Below, piece by piece: positions 1 to 13,689 of a stretch of 64,000 nt of DNA. Numbering within the stretch: position 1 is the stretch's first letter; each line of letters opens with the position of its first letter. The stretch spans positions 9,304,172 to 9,368,171 of the forward strand of contig CM065693.1 in NCBI GenBank assembly GCA_017654935.2, written 5' to 3'. The notes under the pieces are model-generated. The model was not told the DNA's origin. It worked only from the letters and a program-made list of their open reading frames with translations, and did not search any database. The DNA comes from Phymorhynchus buccinoides. Its lineage: Eukaryota; Mollusca; Gastropoda; Neogastropoda; Raphitomidae. A program made the translations under genes and the position numbers.

Positions 1-63
1 GCTGAAAGAAGCGGACTTTGAGATTGAGGGTCGTAAACATGAGGAGGGGGGTGGGGGGGAGAG

Positions 64-330
64 TTGTCTAAAGTACAAAGTACAACTTTGCCGAAGACAA
101 GAATCTTTAATGCTTGTGTTTGTGTGTGTGTGTGTGTTGTGTTGTGTGTGTTTGTTGTGTGTGTGTGTGTGTGTGTTGTGTTGTGTTGTGTGTGTGTGTG
201 TGTTGTGCTGTGTATCACTGTGTGTGTGTGTGTGTATGTGTGTGTATGTGTATGTTGTATGTGTGTGTGTGTATGTGTGTGTGTGCGTGTGCGTGTGCGT
301 GTGCGTGTGTGTGTGTGTGTGTGAGTTGCT
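64..330. repeat. Compound (TG)n microsatellite
   Basis: Interrupted TG/TGTTG/TGCG repeats. Cys-Val rich frames across it are translation artefacts. Confidence 0.95.
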
Positions 331-401
331 TTGTATTTTTGTTGTTGCTGGTTTGTGTCATTCTTAAACACTATTTTTGTTGTCTACTTGTTGATGAATA
401 T

Positions 402-480
402 TCAATCGTAAAACGCTTTGGGCTCATTTGAGGCAAAGCGCTATATAAAATACTATTATTATTATTATTATTATTATTAT
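402..480 (+). repeat. Retroposon-like 3' tail with (ATT)n
   Basis: 'gtaaaacgctttgggctcat' 'gaggcaaagcgctatataaa' followed by (ATT)n; a related tail 'taagcgcctagggctttt' with (ATT)n occurs at 8773-8850. Confidence 0.6.
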
Positions 481-719
481 AATGATCAAGAGTTCTCTGC
501 CTTTGTTTAATTGCATTATACAGTGAAAGTCGCTCAAGTCAAAACTAAAGGGACTGAAATTTTATTTTGAGATAGCCAATATTTTGAGTAAAAAAGACTT
601 TTCAACATAAAGGTTCACAAGATAGGAAACTAAACAAATCATAAACGGACGATTGTTCGATTGCATAAGCTCTCCCTGAGGAGTTGAAGGGTAAATAATC
701 AAAGATGTGGAGCCCATAT

Positions 720-2015
<1,296 letters not shown>

Positions 2016-2461
2016 TGTGTGTATGAGTACATACATGCATGCAGCATGTGTGTGCATGTGGGCACATGCGTACACACACAATGTGTCTGTCTGCCTGTAT
2101 ATATAGTGTGCGTAATACAAGGTTTCTATTATTGAAAGGTTCCACTGTCCTCTCGCACAGCAAGTGAACCATACATATGGGGAATGACTGGTTACTCAAC
2201 CAGCTCAGAAAGGAAAAAAACCAAACCATTGTGTCAATGTACAAAATGAAGACAGACCCATAGCACTTGATAGCGGTGTTGTAATGTAGTGGCGGATTTC
2301 ATGCCTTTCCTTTACCTCCTACACTTGCATAGTAGTAGAAAGTGGTCACATCTGCTATCCGGCAGTCATAGTTGGAAACGGCAGACTGGCATAGAGAGAG
2401 AGACAGAGATACACTGGATAACAAGGGTCAGCCATCCGGCAATGTTGTACTGCATACATAC

Positions 2462-2640
2462 ACCCCCCCCCCCCCCCCCCCCCCTCATGTTTCTGAAAAG
2501 TCTGCTTCTTTCATTCAAATTATGAAAATAATCCTAGGCTGATCCTAACCCTATCCCTTTCCTAAGAATGGCAGAATGTCGCTGCTCAGTGAAAATGTTC
2601 AATTTGAGACGGGGGGGGGGGGGGGGGGGGGGGGGAGAGA
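2462..2640. repeat. Poly-C and poly-G tracts
   Basis: C-run at about 2462-2484 and G-run at about 2611-2635. The flank 'ctaggctgatcctaacccta' recurs at 4384-4405 with similar surroundings (2505-2630 matches 4352-4455). Confidence 0.9.
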
Positions 2641-2955
2641 GAGATTGGTAGGAGGAGGGATGGTGTGTGTGCTAGAGCCAGGTAGTCGTTTTACCATTGG
2701 TGTTGCAGGCATCAGGCTATAAGTTTGGGTCAACAGTAAAGTGAGAGTGTCAGAGCTGAACGACAACTGATATTCCTCCAGCAACGGACAATCCTTTACA
2801 GAGCTGTTTCCACTGACGAGGACTCTCAAACCAGGAGGCATTGCACTGACTCTTAGTACTGCAGCCTTGGTGATGGGGTTGTCCCGTAGCATGGATCATC
2901 CCCAACACCGAAGTCCTCAAGGCTCAGAGATTGGCCATGTACCCTGAATAAAGCA

Positions 2956-3168
2956 CAGGGCTCCCAGCATTTGGGGGTCTATGAAGCACTAACATTCTAA
3001 AGGAGTCACTCTAAAAGAATGTGCAGGGGGTCCCAGGGATGCACTAAAAAAATTCTTTTTAGCATTCATAATGCCACTGGGACCCTCTATCCCGCCTCTA
3101 GGACCTTCTATACTGTCAGTGAAGGAGTCCCTGGGATCCCTTGTTTTGCGGGGCGATTGGGAGCCCTG
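2956..3168. mobile_element. hAT-like MITE 'cagggctccca', copy 1
   Basis: CAGGGCTCCCAG ... TTGGGAGCCCTG ends around ~210 bp; interior 'agaatgtgcagggggtccca' and 'gggaccctctatcccgcctc'. CAGGG ends are typical of hAT elements. Copies at 56373-56587 (inverted) and 58342-58559. Confidence 0.78.
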
Positions 3169-4879
3169 ACACTGAGTGAAAGCATCTCCATGGGTGAAAG
3201 TAGTTCAGGCATGCTCCTGCAATCAGGATTGAAAAACCTGATAGAAAGTCTTCAGGATTGGCCATCATTGTATCATGATTCTATTTTTATGACGTTTTTT
3301 AGATTTCATGATGAATCATCATTGGTTGGTTTTTTTAACCAGGACTAAGAGCTATGCCTCGAAACGTCGGTGTTTGTCAGTGTGTTTTTGTTTTCATCTG
3401 GATTTCTCTAACAATTTTTTGGGTGTTGATTTTAGAGGGAGGCAGGCAGAGAGAAAGATGCAGAGAGAGGGAGGGAGAGACAGAGAACGGGAGTGGGGAG
3501 AAACACAGGGAGAGGGAGGGAGATGGAGATGGAGGGGTAGAGGGAGAGAGAGAGGAGGTGGGGTGGGGGTGGGGGGGCAAAGAAACAGAGAGAAGAGGGA
3601 CAGGAGGGGATGATGAAGATTATGTCTTTTCATTCATTATTTTCTTTTACTTTATCGTCATCAGATTATCACGTCATAGACATAGTACTAGTATGTGTCA
3701 TCCATTCACTGCCGTCATTGTTAAGTTTAGTGTGTTGTCTTCATTCACCTCGTCAGAGTCTTTTTAAAGACGAACATTTGGTTTTATTTGACGCATTTAT
3801 TATTTATTTCATCTTCACATGCTTGTGTGAGTGTAGCGTTTTGATGCTTTTTAGTTCAATTGTACAACCATTTTATTTCTCAGCTTTATGTTACTTTCAA
3901 ATCCTGCAGTGATTTTAAATGTATTTTTATCTCCTTCCTGCCAAAATTGATGGTAGATTAAACAAGATGATAGATATGCAATTCTAACACCACCCCCACC
4001 AATCCTGTGTACACACACCAATGCATACATGAATTTTTTTTTTTTTTTATTGTGGTCACCACCCCTTCAGGAAATGGGAAGATTCAGAGAACATTGAAAC
4101 ATGTCATTTCAGGTCACAGACTGACGGAGAATGTTTTACTTTCACTCACACATCTCTTAATCAGCCTATGACTATACATTTTAACAAATTCTAGCCATTC
4201 TTTCCAGAATAGCAACTGATACTGACAGCTTTGCTGCTGTCCAACATGACCAACTAGCACGGGCAGCAGTGAGCACAGAGCTCAGCAAAGGTGTATTTTA
4301 GACACCCTCATCATGTTTACGACCCTCAATCTCAAAGTCTGCTTCTTTCAGTTTTATGAAAATAATCCTATGATAATGATTCTAGGCTGATCCTAGCCCT
4401 ATCCCTTTCCTGAGAATGGTAGTGTTGTTTCTCAGTGAAAATGTGTGTGGAGGGGGGGCCCGGGGAGCACAAAGTACAATAGTCGAATGGGCTGTGTGAC
4501 ACAGGCTGGGACAGCCCACATGATAATGAGCGAGAAATGTCACAAGGAAAAAAGAGAACCATGCTCAACTGAATGATTATATTAATATCTTTGACCTTTA
4601 GGTTCACACAACATGTACAGTGAGTACCGTATGTTGCCTGTGCTGCGCCTCTGCAGCATAAATTAGCTTTATTTAGCCTGGGCCATGACTTGCACTTTAG
4701 TTTACTACCACGTGATTGCCTGACAAAATCACGTGATGAACAGAACATATGAAGAACGAGAACTTAACCGTATGTGGGCTTTTTTCTTTAGTTTAACCCA
4801 TTCCAGCCATATATGTGCGGAATTAGAATATATACCAAATATACAAAACAAAAAAACCCACCAAAATTGGATTCTGCAA

Positions 4880-4990
4880 CTTGAACAAACCGGGGTGTAG
4901 CTGCAAATTGGGATTCGGAACGAGCGGCGTGGGAGCAACGCCACTGTACAGCCCAGAAGATGGGACAGCAAACAAACAAAAAAACACCAA
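4880..4990 (+). repeat. Short dispersed repeat 'gagcggcgtgggagcaa'
   Basis: 'ggtgtagctgcaaattggga', 'ttcggaacgagcggcgtggg', 'agatgggacagcaaac'. Second copy at 17385-17480. Confidence 0.75.
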
Positions 4991-5612
4991 AATTGATAGC
5001 TGTCAATTTGATGCATTTGCTTCAAGGGAAGTAAATCTGTGTGCACACCATAACTTGGTCACTTCTAAACTCTCTTCACTCCCTTAGACCGCAATTTTGC
5101 CTGACTTTCCTTTTGCAGTGGTTCGTTGTGGGGAAACCAATCGGTGTAGAGTTTTTTCCTATATAAAGTCTATTTAAAAAAAGGTCTGATCTATCTGACT
5201 TCCCTAGATGTCTAAACCTGAAGTAAAAACCTGTAATCTTCTTTAATTTCTCCTTTTGTTTATGTATGTTTTGTTTGTATGTATACTGTATCAGTGTATG
5301 GCTGGAGTTAGTTACTAAATAGAATCATCATGAGTGTTTTGATCAGCATCCTGTGCAGTTTACAATCTCTTCATTTTTAAAAGAAACATCACAAAGCATC
5401 ATTTATTCATTTAAATTCAAACGGTAATAATTTCCGCAGATAGGCAATAAGTTAATAAAACGGTCACCTCACTGTCTGCCCCTGAGCATAGTTTCAATTA
5501 AAAAAAATGCACACAGCCACAACACGCACGCACACCCATGCACACACCCACACACGCGCGCACACACACCCACACACAATTTTAGTAACAATTAACCCAT
5601 GGATAGCAATTA

Positions 5613-5647
<35 letters not shown>

Positions 5648-5799
5648 CTCTCTCCCCAGGGATCAATTATTTCAGTTCACTGATAACAGTGGGAAACAGG
5701 AGAGGGGAGATGAGGGAAAGGGGGGGGGGGGAAGAAGAGAGGGATCGAGGCATTCACCCTACTATACAGTATACTGCCTAAAGCAAGTTCTAGGAGGTC

Positions 5800-7520
5800 T
5801 CCATTTACATAGATCTAATAATTTAAGATAAATGATTTTTAAAACACGAAACAGCTTTATATTATAATTATAACCTATTAAAATACTGATTACAGACACC
5901 TCCAGTACCCATTCTCACAAACTGTTCTTTTCATAAAATTTTAAAAAATGCAGTAAAACCAGTTGAGCTGGAAGATGAAAATAATAATCATGATTAAAAA
6001 CTGTCGCCGTAAGTTTCTATGTATCATGTATCATGACTAATGATACTATTCAAAGGTTGGGGGCAAATAACCTTCAGTTTGTTTTGCTCTCTAAATGAAT
6101 GTTGAATAATATCATTTTATTGCAGATACAGTGTATTAATACTATTATTAGTTAAAACTAAAAGGTACATAAGTCTCTAAATAATACTATACATTCAAAC
6201 AAATTCTGTCAATCCAGTACTGTCAACAAATGGAAAGAACACCTACAGCGCAAAAACAAAAAGCAATCAATAACTGTTCTATACCACCAAGGTAGGTATT
6301 TTAATGTTTAAATGCAAATGGTCAAATGGCCATGGATCCCAGTTGCTGGCCAAATGAGTAATTGAACACCTTGAATAGTCACGGCAGTTACGTAGCATTC
6401 AACACCCGTCTCTATCAGTCTATGCGTCACCAATTTTGTCTAGAGCTACATCATGTAGCTCCTGGGATGTACATGTAGTACATGTACATGTATCCCAGTC
6501 TCTATCAGTTTATAAATCATTATGTGTGACAGTGTCTGTCTCTACACTATATCAGCCTAGATCACCATGTGTCCCCATCTGACTCTGAGTATGCATGTAT
6601 CATACATTGTATGTCCCCATATATCCATCCACAGGTCTACCTATCTGTCCATCCACCCATCTCATGATCGGTATGTACATAGCACAAAAACCAAACCTAT
6701 CCCAAATCCAAACTTGAATCTCTTGACCTAAGTAATCTGAAAGTGAAACCCTATCCCTATCCAGACTAATAAAAAAAAAAAGTAATATCCCTAACCCTAT
6801 CCATTCATGATCCTAACCTGAGGGGACACATAGATATGTATCTATTGGGGATACATAGAGACACTGTCACACTCACAGGGACATAAGTCATGAATAAGTT
6901 TCTTCATTGTCCATTGGCAATGTCTTCCACAGTGTAAAATGAGATCAGCAAAATAAAAATATTAAATAAAAATATGAAACATAAATGACAAATGTACATT
7001 ATTAAACAAATATTATTATAACTATCATAATCACCACCCAATCATTCATCCGTTCTCTGCTATCTTGCTCACTCATCATGCAACCCAACATCACTTCTGC
7101 CTTCATTTTTAACCCTGTTTTCTGTTTTTCTTCCTTTCCTCCTTTTTTCTTTGTTCCTTTTCTCTTTTTTCTCCTTTTTCTTTTTTGTTCTCCTCCTCCA
7201 CCCCCCCCCCTCCCCCTTTTTTTTTAAGGTAATCTTTTCCCCCAGCTCCAGGCACAATAAGGGTGGCACATCAAACTGATCTCGTCATGGCAACACTGGT
7301 AACAGCTGTGACCCCTGGGCCCAATAATGTATACAAGAAAGAACAGTTCATGCGAAACGCTGACTCTCCTTGAATTACTCTTTCTCGTCTCCTATTTCAA
7401 CACGAGTCTCCACACTTCAGGAATTTTGGAGCAGCCGGTCTCCATTGATCAGCGATTTCATTGAAAGAATTGCCATCATGATCAAACATACCTGTAGTGT
7501 AGAATTTAAGATTTTTTTTA
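5800..7520. other. AT-rich stretch with no recognised feature
   Basis: Apart from a short palindromic 'gtacatgtagtacatgtaca' at about 6468-6490 and a pyrimidine-rich tract at 7100-7225, I see no gene, repeat copy or RNA here. Confidence 0.5.
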
Positions 7521-7526
7521 AAAACT

Positions 7527-7880
7527 AGGGGAGAGCACTTCGTAAAAATTAGAATTGCTTACCTCCATTACTCGGTCAAATACCATAGCAACAATTCAAC
7601 AATGGCGTTGAAGCTTGAAACCGCAGGATGCGAGCCACTTGCAAATATTTGTTTAGAAAAATTAGGGGTGACCTGAGTGGCCACAAACTGATAAAACTTG
7701 CAAAATGTGACGTAAAAATATAAATGACATTTTTTTAGAATAACGCAGTGTTCTAAGAGCTGCTCGATAGGCTACGAGAGCTGATGGTAGAGTGACTTCC
7801 CCTGTTTGACCGATTGAATTAGGCAAGATCACTCCCCCACAACATGAAATTACATGAAACATGAAACATGAAATATGAAA
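7527..7880 (+). repeat. Dispersed repeat 'aggggagagcacttcg', copy 1
   Basis: Shares 'ctccattactcggtcaaata', 'cgaaaccgcaggatgcgag'-like text and 'aattaggcaagatcactccc' in the same order with 13237-13610. Type unknown. Confidence 0.75.
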
Positions 7881-8009
7881 TTACTCCCCTTAATTATTTC
7901 CGATCAATTACTATTGGCAGAATCTGGCAACTGTTCACAGACAAAAGTCATAAAGTTTAAACTTGATTGAAGAAATATTATTCCAATCAAATCTTACTTT
8001 GAGAGAGAC

Positions 8010-8127
<118 letters not shown>

Positions 8128-8881
8128 AAGTTTTCATGTTTACATGTAGGTGTGTGTTCTATGTTTGTTTACTTTTCTTTCTTTTTTTTGTATTCTCTCT
8201 TAAGTCTTGGTCTGTGTGTGCAAGTATGTGCAGTGTGTGTGCACATTGTGTGCATGAGTGTGTTTACATGTGCACATATGGGCTTAAGACAGGCTGCTTT
8301 TCCGTCAGATCAAATGATTATCTTCTCTTGAAGTAGTCTCATGGTCCAACATGTAATTTTGCTGTTTCTCAGTTTCACATTCTGTCTGAGCTGCATTTGT
8401 GTATCCATGGGCATACATACATGTATTATTGCATGAAGCATGTGTGCACGCATGTGTGTGTATACCCTAGTGTGTGTGATTTCGTGTGAATGTGTGTGTA
8501 TGTGTGTCACTGTGTGTGTGTGTGTGTGTGCGTGCGCAAGTATTTTTAGATGAATTCTAAACCAGCTATTGTAATGTAAGTGTTTGCCTAACAATCATTT
8601 TGCAAATACATCCATCTCTACTGACCTTCCTCCTATGTGTGTGTGTGTGTGTGTGCGTGTGTGTGTGTGCGTGCGCTTTGATACATTTTTTTGCGCGTGT
8701 GGTGTTCTTGCTAGTGCTCTCTATTTTGTCAAGTATTTATTATTATCATTATTATTTTGTATCTTATTATTTTGTAAGCGCCTAGGGCTTTTTTTAAAAA
8801 TAAACGCAAAGAAATGCTTATTATTATTATTATTACATGTATTATTATTAACTTATGAGTAAAAAAATAAAAATTACTCAC

Positions 8882-9303
8882 CCAACAGCCCTAATAACGA
8901 AGAAAACAATCACGATGGCAGTCACTCCAAGCAAGACATATATCATTCGCATCAACATCTCCCGATTCTCCGACATGTTATCCCACAGTTTGGTAACAAA
9001 AGATTTGTCGTCTGCTCCACATTTCGTACCATTCTTCTTGCCCGAAACTGTGCAGTTTTCTGCCCCTTCGGAGGGGGTGGAGGCAGCATCTGGTTTCTTT
9101 GCATTCGTAACATTACCCGTTTTCTGTTCGCTATTTTCTTCAGATTTACTATCCACTTTTGAAACAGAAGCGTCCGGTTTTTTGTCGGCAGAGCTTTGAT
9201 CGTCTGTCTTTGAGTTTGACTGGTCTTCTGTGGCAGACGACACGATCAGGAATAACGTAAACACCACGAAAAATGTGAAGGCACGTTTGTTTTGACGTTC
9301 CAT
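8882..9303 (-). CDS. FAM174-like type I membrane protein, first coding exon (partial)
   Basis: The open frame starts at the ATG at 9303, and 140 codons plus 2 nt run to a consensus donor (GG|GTGAGT at 8882/8881). An upstream in-frame Met exists, but the 9303 start puts a typical signal peptide (MERQNKRAFTFFVVFTLFLI) at the N-terminus. A low-complexity Ser/Lys/Asp ectodomain follows, with four N-glycosylation sequons (NVT, NCT, NGT, NMS) and two Cys. A single membrane span (YVLLGVTAIVIVFFVIRAV) lies next to the donor. This signal/acidic-ectodomain/C-terminal-TM layout and the TM-proximal motif match the FAM174 family of small Golgi or plasma-membrane proteins. The short cytoplasmic tail must be in a later exon at lower coordinates or outside the window; I searched by eye and did not find it. 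Family assignment is an inference from architecture. Confidence 0.6.
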
Positions 9304-9584
9304 ATTGCGTGTGAAAGCTAAATGTCGTTTGATTATGATCATAAAAACACCATGCTGTTTCTATCGCCGCTCTGTGGAATGAAACAAGGCGCAATCTGCT
9401 AAATATTGGAACGCAATGTTGCGAGATCCTGTTTATCACATCACATGCCCCACGTCAATCTCTGCGGAAGTTGCAAATGGGGCGTAGTCTTGGATAAACA
9501 GACGACAATGTTGTAGTCTCGGTTGATCTTCCTGCTTATTTCCCTTGGATTTCGTCTAAGGACCCCAACAATGTACAACCGTAA

Positions 9585-9700
<116 letters not shown>

Positions 9701-10529
9701 GTCCTATATTTTATGTTCTTGTCTTTCTTCCTTATTCATATCTCTCACTCTTCCTTTTCTCCAATTATGTACATAATGACTTGCTTAATCTGAATTGATG
9801 TTGTTTTTGCTTTTTGCATTTCACTGGTTTTCATTTGCTTTTGCTACAGGGCTGGGTGTGCGCAACAGTATTTATACTTATCTCATTACCCTGTATAAAT
9901 AAAATTTTGTTTGTTCGTTTGTTCCCTCTCTAAGTGTGTGTGTGTGTACCTCATGCGAGCCTCTTTCTGTGTGTGTGTGTGTGTGGTGTATGTGTGCATG
10001 TATATGTGTTTGATTAATTGATTTAATTTAGTCCGTTTGTTAAGTCTAGTACTAAATATCTATTCTTAAATAAGTATAAAGTTAAAGCGCCTATGGCACT
10101 AACTCAGAAACCACCCGGACGTCTATCGGCCTTATAAGGTATACCCCTATTAGCCCGAATAACTGGACACACCCTGGCGCACTTTTGCAGAGACCGCTGC
10201 TATGAGAGGATGCCAGACCAGAAGGCCTAACAATTCCTTCTCTCTCTACCATTACTGTAGTCAATGAAAATCCACACATTATAAGCACTGCAACATCTAC
10301 AATAAATGAATGAAACATAAAGAAGGGTTTCTGTGATTATGAGAAAGCATGTTATAACTACAAAACATAACAGTGACGATGAGGATGGATTCATTTTACG
10401 GATTCACGCTGCCAAGAAAAGTGCATGTTTTGGGGGGGCTTTCCCATAGATTTTTTTTTTAGCGTCGTAGCTGGACTTGGACTGAAGACCAGATCAAACC
10501 ATTTTTTTTTCTTCACTAACTATCACCTG

Positions 10530-10615
10530 CCCGTCTCTTTGCGGATGACACAGCAGTGTACAGAGTGGTAACGGCGCCCCAGGACCATGAACAGCTACAG
10601 CATGACCTCCATCAG
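10530..10615 (+). mobile_element. LINE reverse-transcriptase fragment
   Basis: Reads RLFADDTAVYRVVTAPQDH then EQLQHDLHQ, the RT active-site motif and following helix of a Jockey/CR1-like element different from the 28-kb copy. Confidence 0.75.
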
Positions 10616-10722
10616 AAAAATACCCGGTTTTCGACTCCTTAGATCATGCCTTTTGTTAACACTCATCACCAGCATAAACCAATTTTAAAGTTATCCATTA
10701 GGCTTACATTGTTTCATAGTGG

Positions 10723-10917
10723 TACAGTGGGACCTCCCTTTTAAGACCTTGAAAAATCATCCAAAATAAGGTCATAAGTGGAAGGGAGTTCTTTAAGGGA
10801 GGTAATTTTAATTCTTACAAAGAAGGGCAGTGGTGTCTCAGAGATGTTAGTCTTTAATGGGAATCTTATATGGGGGGGGGGGGGGGGGGGGGGTCTTATA
10901 AGGGAGGTTCCACTGTA
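10723..10917. mobile_element. TA-flanked MITE 'cagtggaacctccc', copy 1
   Basis: TACAGTGGGACCTCCCTTTT ... AAGGGAGGTTCCACTGTA, ~195 bp; the TA target and CAGT ends suggest a Tc1/mariner derivative. Contains a 20-G run. Other copies: 33962-34143, 55430-55609, truncated 17813-17888. Confidence 0.82.
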
Positions 10918-11189
10918 TGCCACTTGTAAGGTACAACCACAATCAATGAGAAAAATATCTGCCTCTGTTTTAAAGGAAATAACTTGAAACGAATAGCTTT
11001 CTGCAGAAAACTAAAAGGAGTCAGAATGTGGGGATTTTGTGTGTGGTGCTAGCCTTTGGTGACCTTCCCCAACACCCAACTGTCAGAAAATCTTCATGTG
11101 CAACAGAGTGGGGATGTTCCCTGAGCAAGGTATCACCACAATATAATCTCCCTCAGCTCTCCAGTTATCTCCCCAAACTATCTGGTGTA

Positions 11190-11303
11190 GAGTGGCACAG
11201 TGGTAGCGCGTTCGCTTCGTGTCAAGTAAACCTGAGTTCGAACCTGGGTGCAGGGGATTTTTTCCTCTCATTCTGCACTAGGCCTTAACGGTCTGAACGT
11301 GGA

Positions 11304-11334
<31 letters not shown>

Positions 11335-11575
11335 CGTGTGCCCATGCACTTAGCATACGTTAAACCCAGTGGCAACGAAAAAGTTGTCATTTGGTAAAAA
11401 ATTACCCCCCCCCCCCCCCTCCCCTCATCAGTGACAAAAATCGCATGCAAAAAAATAATAAATAAAAAAAATTGGGTGGCGCGCCTCTGGCTGCGACGCG
11501 CTCTCCAGGTGGGAGCAACCCGAATTTCACAGAGACGCCTCTGTGACTATAAAGTACCTAATACCTAATCTAGTG
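11190..11575 (+). repeat. tRNA-headed SINE, family A, copy 1
   Basis: Pol III box A-like 'gtggcacagtggtagcgcg' and box B 'gagttcgaacctgggt', then 'gtctgaacgtggagtctttc', 'gggtggcgcgcctctggctg' and a 3' 'tacctaatacctaat' tail. Other copies: 47276-47660 (+), 62396-62752 (+), 55720-56065 (-). Confidence 0.85.
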
Positions 11576-11629
11576 GAAATACTCCGACACGACTCACATG
11601 CACAGATACGAAAAACAGTAATGTTCTAT

Positions 11630-11908
11630 TTGACTTTCTTTTTCGTTGATCGCTTAGACAGTTTCCTGTCATATAAGCGCAGATGCATCATGCTGCCGTT
11701 ATGCGCCTAACTAAGAAATAGTCAGGCCCAGCATGTCCCGTTTTCGGCTGGAGAAAATCTTTGTAAGAGTTTCTAGAACAAAGGCAGGAGAATGGACCAG
11801 TAAGGCAGAAAGATAGTAGATGACAGTAAGCAAAGGGGAAAAGGCAGAGTCAAAGAGAGTGACAGAATACAGGAAGTTACAAGCACAGAGCTTTCAGAAG
11901 GTGTGTGT

Positions 11909-11965
<57 letters not shown>

Positions 11966-11990
11966 GGGGGGGGGGGGGGGGGGGGACTAT
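11630..11990 (+). repeat. Dispersed repeat ending in a G-tract, intact copy
   Basis: 'cgcttagacagtttcctgtc', 'atgctgccgttatgcgccta', 'ggcccagcatgtcccgtttt', 'gaatggaccagtaaggcaga', 'aggaagttacaagcacagag', then ~75 G. Other copies: 18762-18813 + 19037-19150 + 21147-21245 (split by two insertions), 47735-48080, 51935-52080, 61525-61660 (-). Confidence 0.82.
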
Positions 11991-12173
11991 TTGTATGTAC
12001 AAAAGTTATCTCAAGCTTTCCTGTCGGTAATCTGAGGCATCTGTCGGTAATCATCTTCATCAATGATCAGATTCATTAGCCATCTCTTCAATGATTTCCA
12101 ATTTTGAAGCCATGTATTTAAATCCTTGAAATTATACTTTACTAACTAAAATATAGGAGAGAAAGAAAAGAAC

Positions 12174-12175
<2 letters not shown>

Positions 12176-12252
<77 letters not shown>

Positions 12253-12356
12253 CACAATTCAGTTTACTGATCCAGGCCTTCTGCCCATGTCAGAGGGGAG
12301 GGGGTTACAAAAAGAAAAACAACAATGACAACACAGAGAGAGAGAGAGATAGAGAC

Positions 12357-12440
<84 letters not shown>
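12176..12440. repeat. (AG)n arrays
   Basis: 12176-12250 and 12341-12440, flanking the repeated core at 12251. Confidence 0.95.
12251..12340 (+). repeat. Unique-core repeat flanked by (AG)n, copy 1
   Basis: 'actgatccaggccttctgcc' 'catgtcagaggggagggggt' 'aacaacaatgacaacacaga' between two (AG)n tracts. The same core sits between (AG)n tracts at 24654-24740. Confidence 0.85.
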
Positions 12441-12443
<3 letters not shown>

Positions 12444-12853
12444 AGAAAACTGAACACGTATGTATCGGTGTACGTTATGCTTGCATAATCTATGTACCGT
12501 GTGGCTGTACACTTTATAACAGTGTGAAGAAGGGGGAAGCTGCCCAAAGCCAACTTTTCAGTTCACAAGTTGCTACAGAGGAGGGGACAACATATGAGGG
12601 GAGGGGGGAGGAGATGGGGGGGGGGGGTGCAGCCAGTGAGGTGGGTGAGATGGTCCCAACATATGGGGGGGGGGGGGGGTAGTTAGATGGGGGGTGGGTG
12701 CAGCCGGTGAGGTGGGTGTAGATGGTCCCAGACAGAGTGGCCTTTGATGAGTGAAAGGAGAGGGATGCAGTGATAGTAGTAACTGCACCACCCACCCACC
12801 CTATAACAACCCTTTATTTTGCTCCACTTTTTTTTTTTTTTATATCGATTCTG

Positions 12854-12982
12854 ATCGCTTCTCAGCCTTTTGGCTAAGACAGTGATTCAGGAACATAAAT
12901 TTTTGTTTATACCCTGGTTGGTTTGTTCAGCCCGTCGTACATGGCGAAAGCCGATACACAACGTTAAACTGAACTTCCATCC
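12854..12982 (+). repeat. U2-snRNA-headed SINE-like repeat, copy 1
   Basis: Begins ATCGCTTCTCAGCCTTTTGG-CTAAGA, the first ~26 nt of U2 snRNA with one change, then diverges completely. It ends 'cgttaaactgaacttccatc'. 129 bp, nearly identical in length and sequence to 40525-40653. Not a functional U2 gene: the branch-recognition and Sm regions are absent. Confidence 0.8.
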
Positions 12983-13236
12983 ACTTTTTCTTTGCTTCTA
13001 GTTTCCCTCCTCTCTCATCCAGTCCCCATGCTGCCCGTATCTATCACTTTCAGAGGAATACAATAAGGAATGGGGAGAGGTAGGGGGTGGAAAAGGGTGA
13101 AGGTGAAAACATCACTGTTAATAGAAGTCATGTCTTCAGTGGTAGAGTTCAGCCAGAGGTCAAGAGGTCACTGACCACCTGGCAGCCTGGTTCTTTTTTC
13201 CCCACAGGAATGTTCCAATAGACGATTTTCGGAGAA

Positions 13237-13610
13237 AAAAACCTAGGGGAGAGCACTTCGTGAAAATTGAGTTGTTTACCTCCATTACTCGGTCAAATAC
13301 CATAGCAACAATGGCATCGAAGCTTGAAACCGCAGGATGCGAGTCAGCAACTTGCAAATGTTTTTTTTAGAAAAATGAGTGGCCACAACATGATAGAACT
13401 TCCAAATGTGATGTAAAAATATAAATTACATCAATTTTAGAATGACGCACAGTGTTCTAAGTGCTGTATGTCTGCTCAAACACACGAGGCGAGAGCTGTG
13501 GATTTACCTGATGGTAGAGTAACTTCCCTTGTATTACCGATTGGATTAGGCAAGATAACTCCCACACACCATGAAATTACTCCCCTTAATTATTTCCTGA
13601 CAATTCCTAT
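13237..13610 (+). repeat. Dispersed repeat 'aggggagagcacttcg', copy 2
   Basis: Counterpart of 7527-7880, same orientation, with small indels. Confidence 0.75.
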
Positions 13611-13689
13611 TTTGATAGTTTGCATGGTCTGCTACAATTCATGACCTCAGCAGCTTTGCAAACTGCTGGGTTTTGTTTGTCATAAATGT

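Noticed and set aside
7069..7269. Missing FAM174 tail exon (Lys/Arg-rich minus-strand frame)
   Set aside because: The basic frame comes from a pyrimidine-rich tract; it lacks the R-K-Y-G type motif expected after the membrane span.
12854..12982. Functional U2 snRNA gene
   Set aside because: Only the first ~26 nt match U2; branch-point recognition sequence and Sm site are missing.
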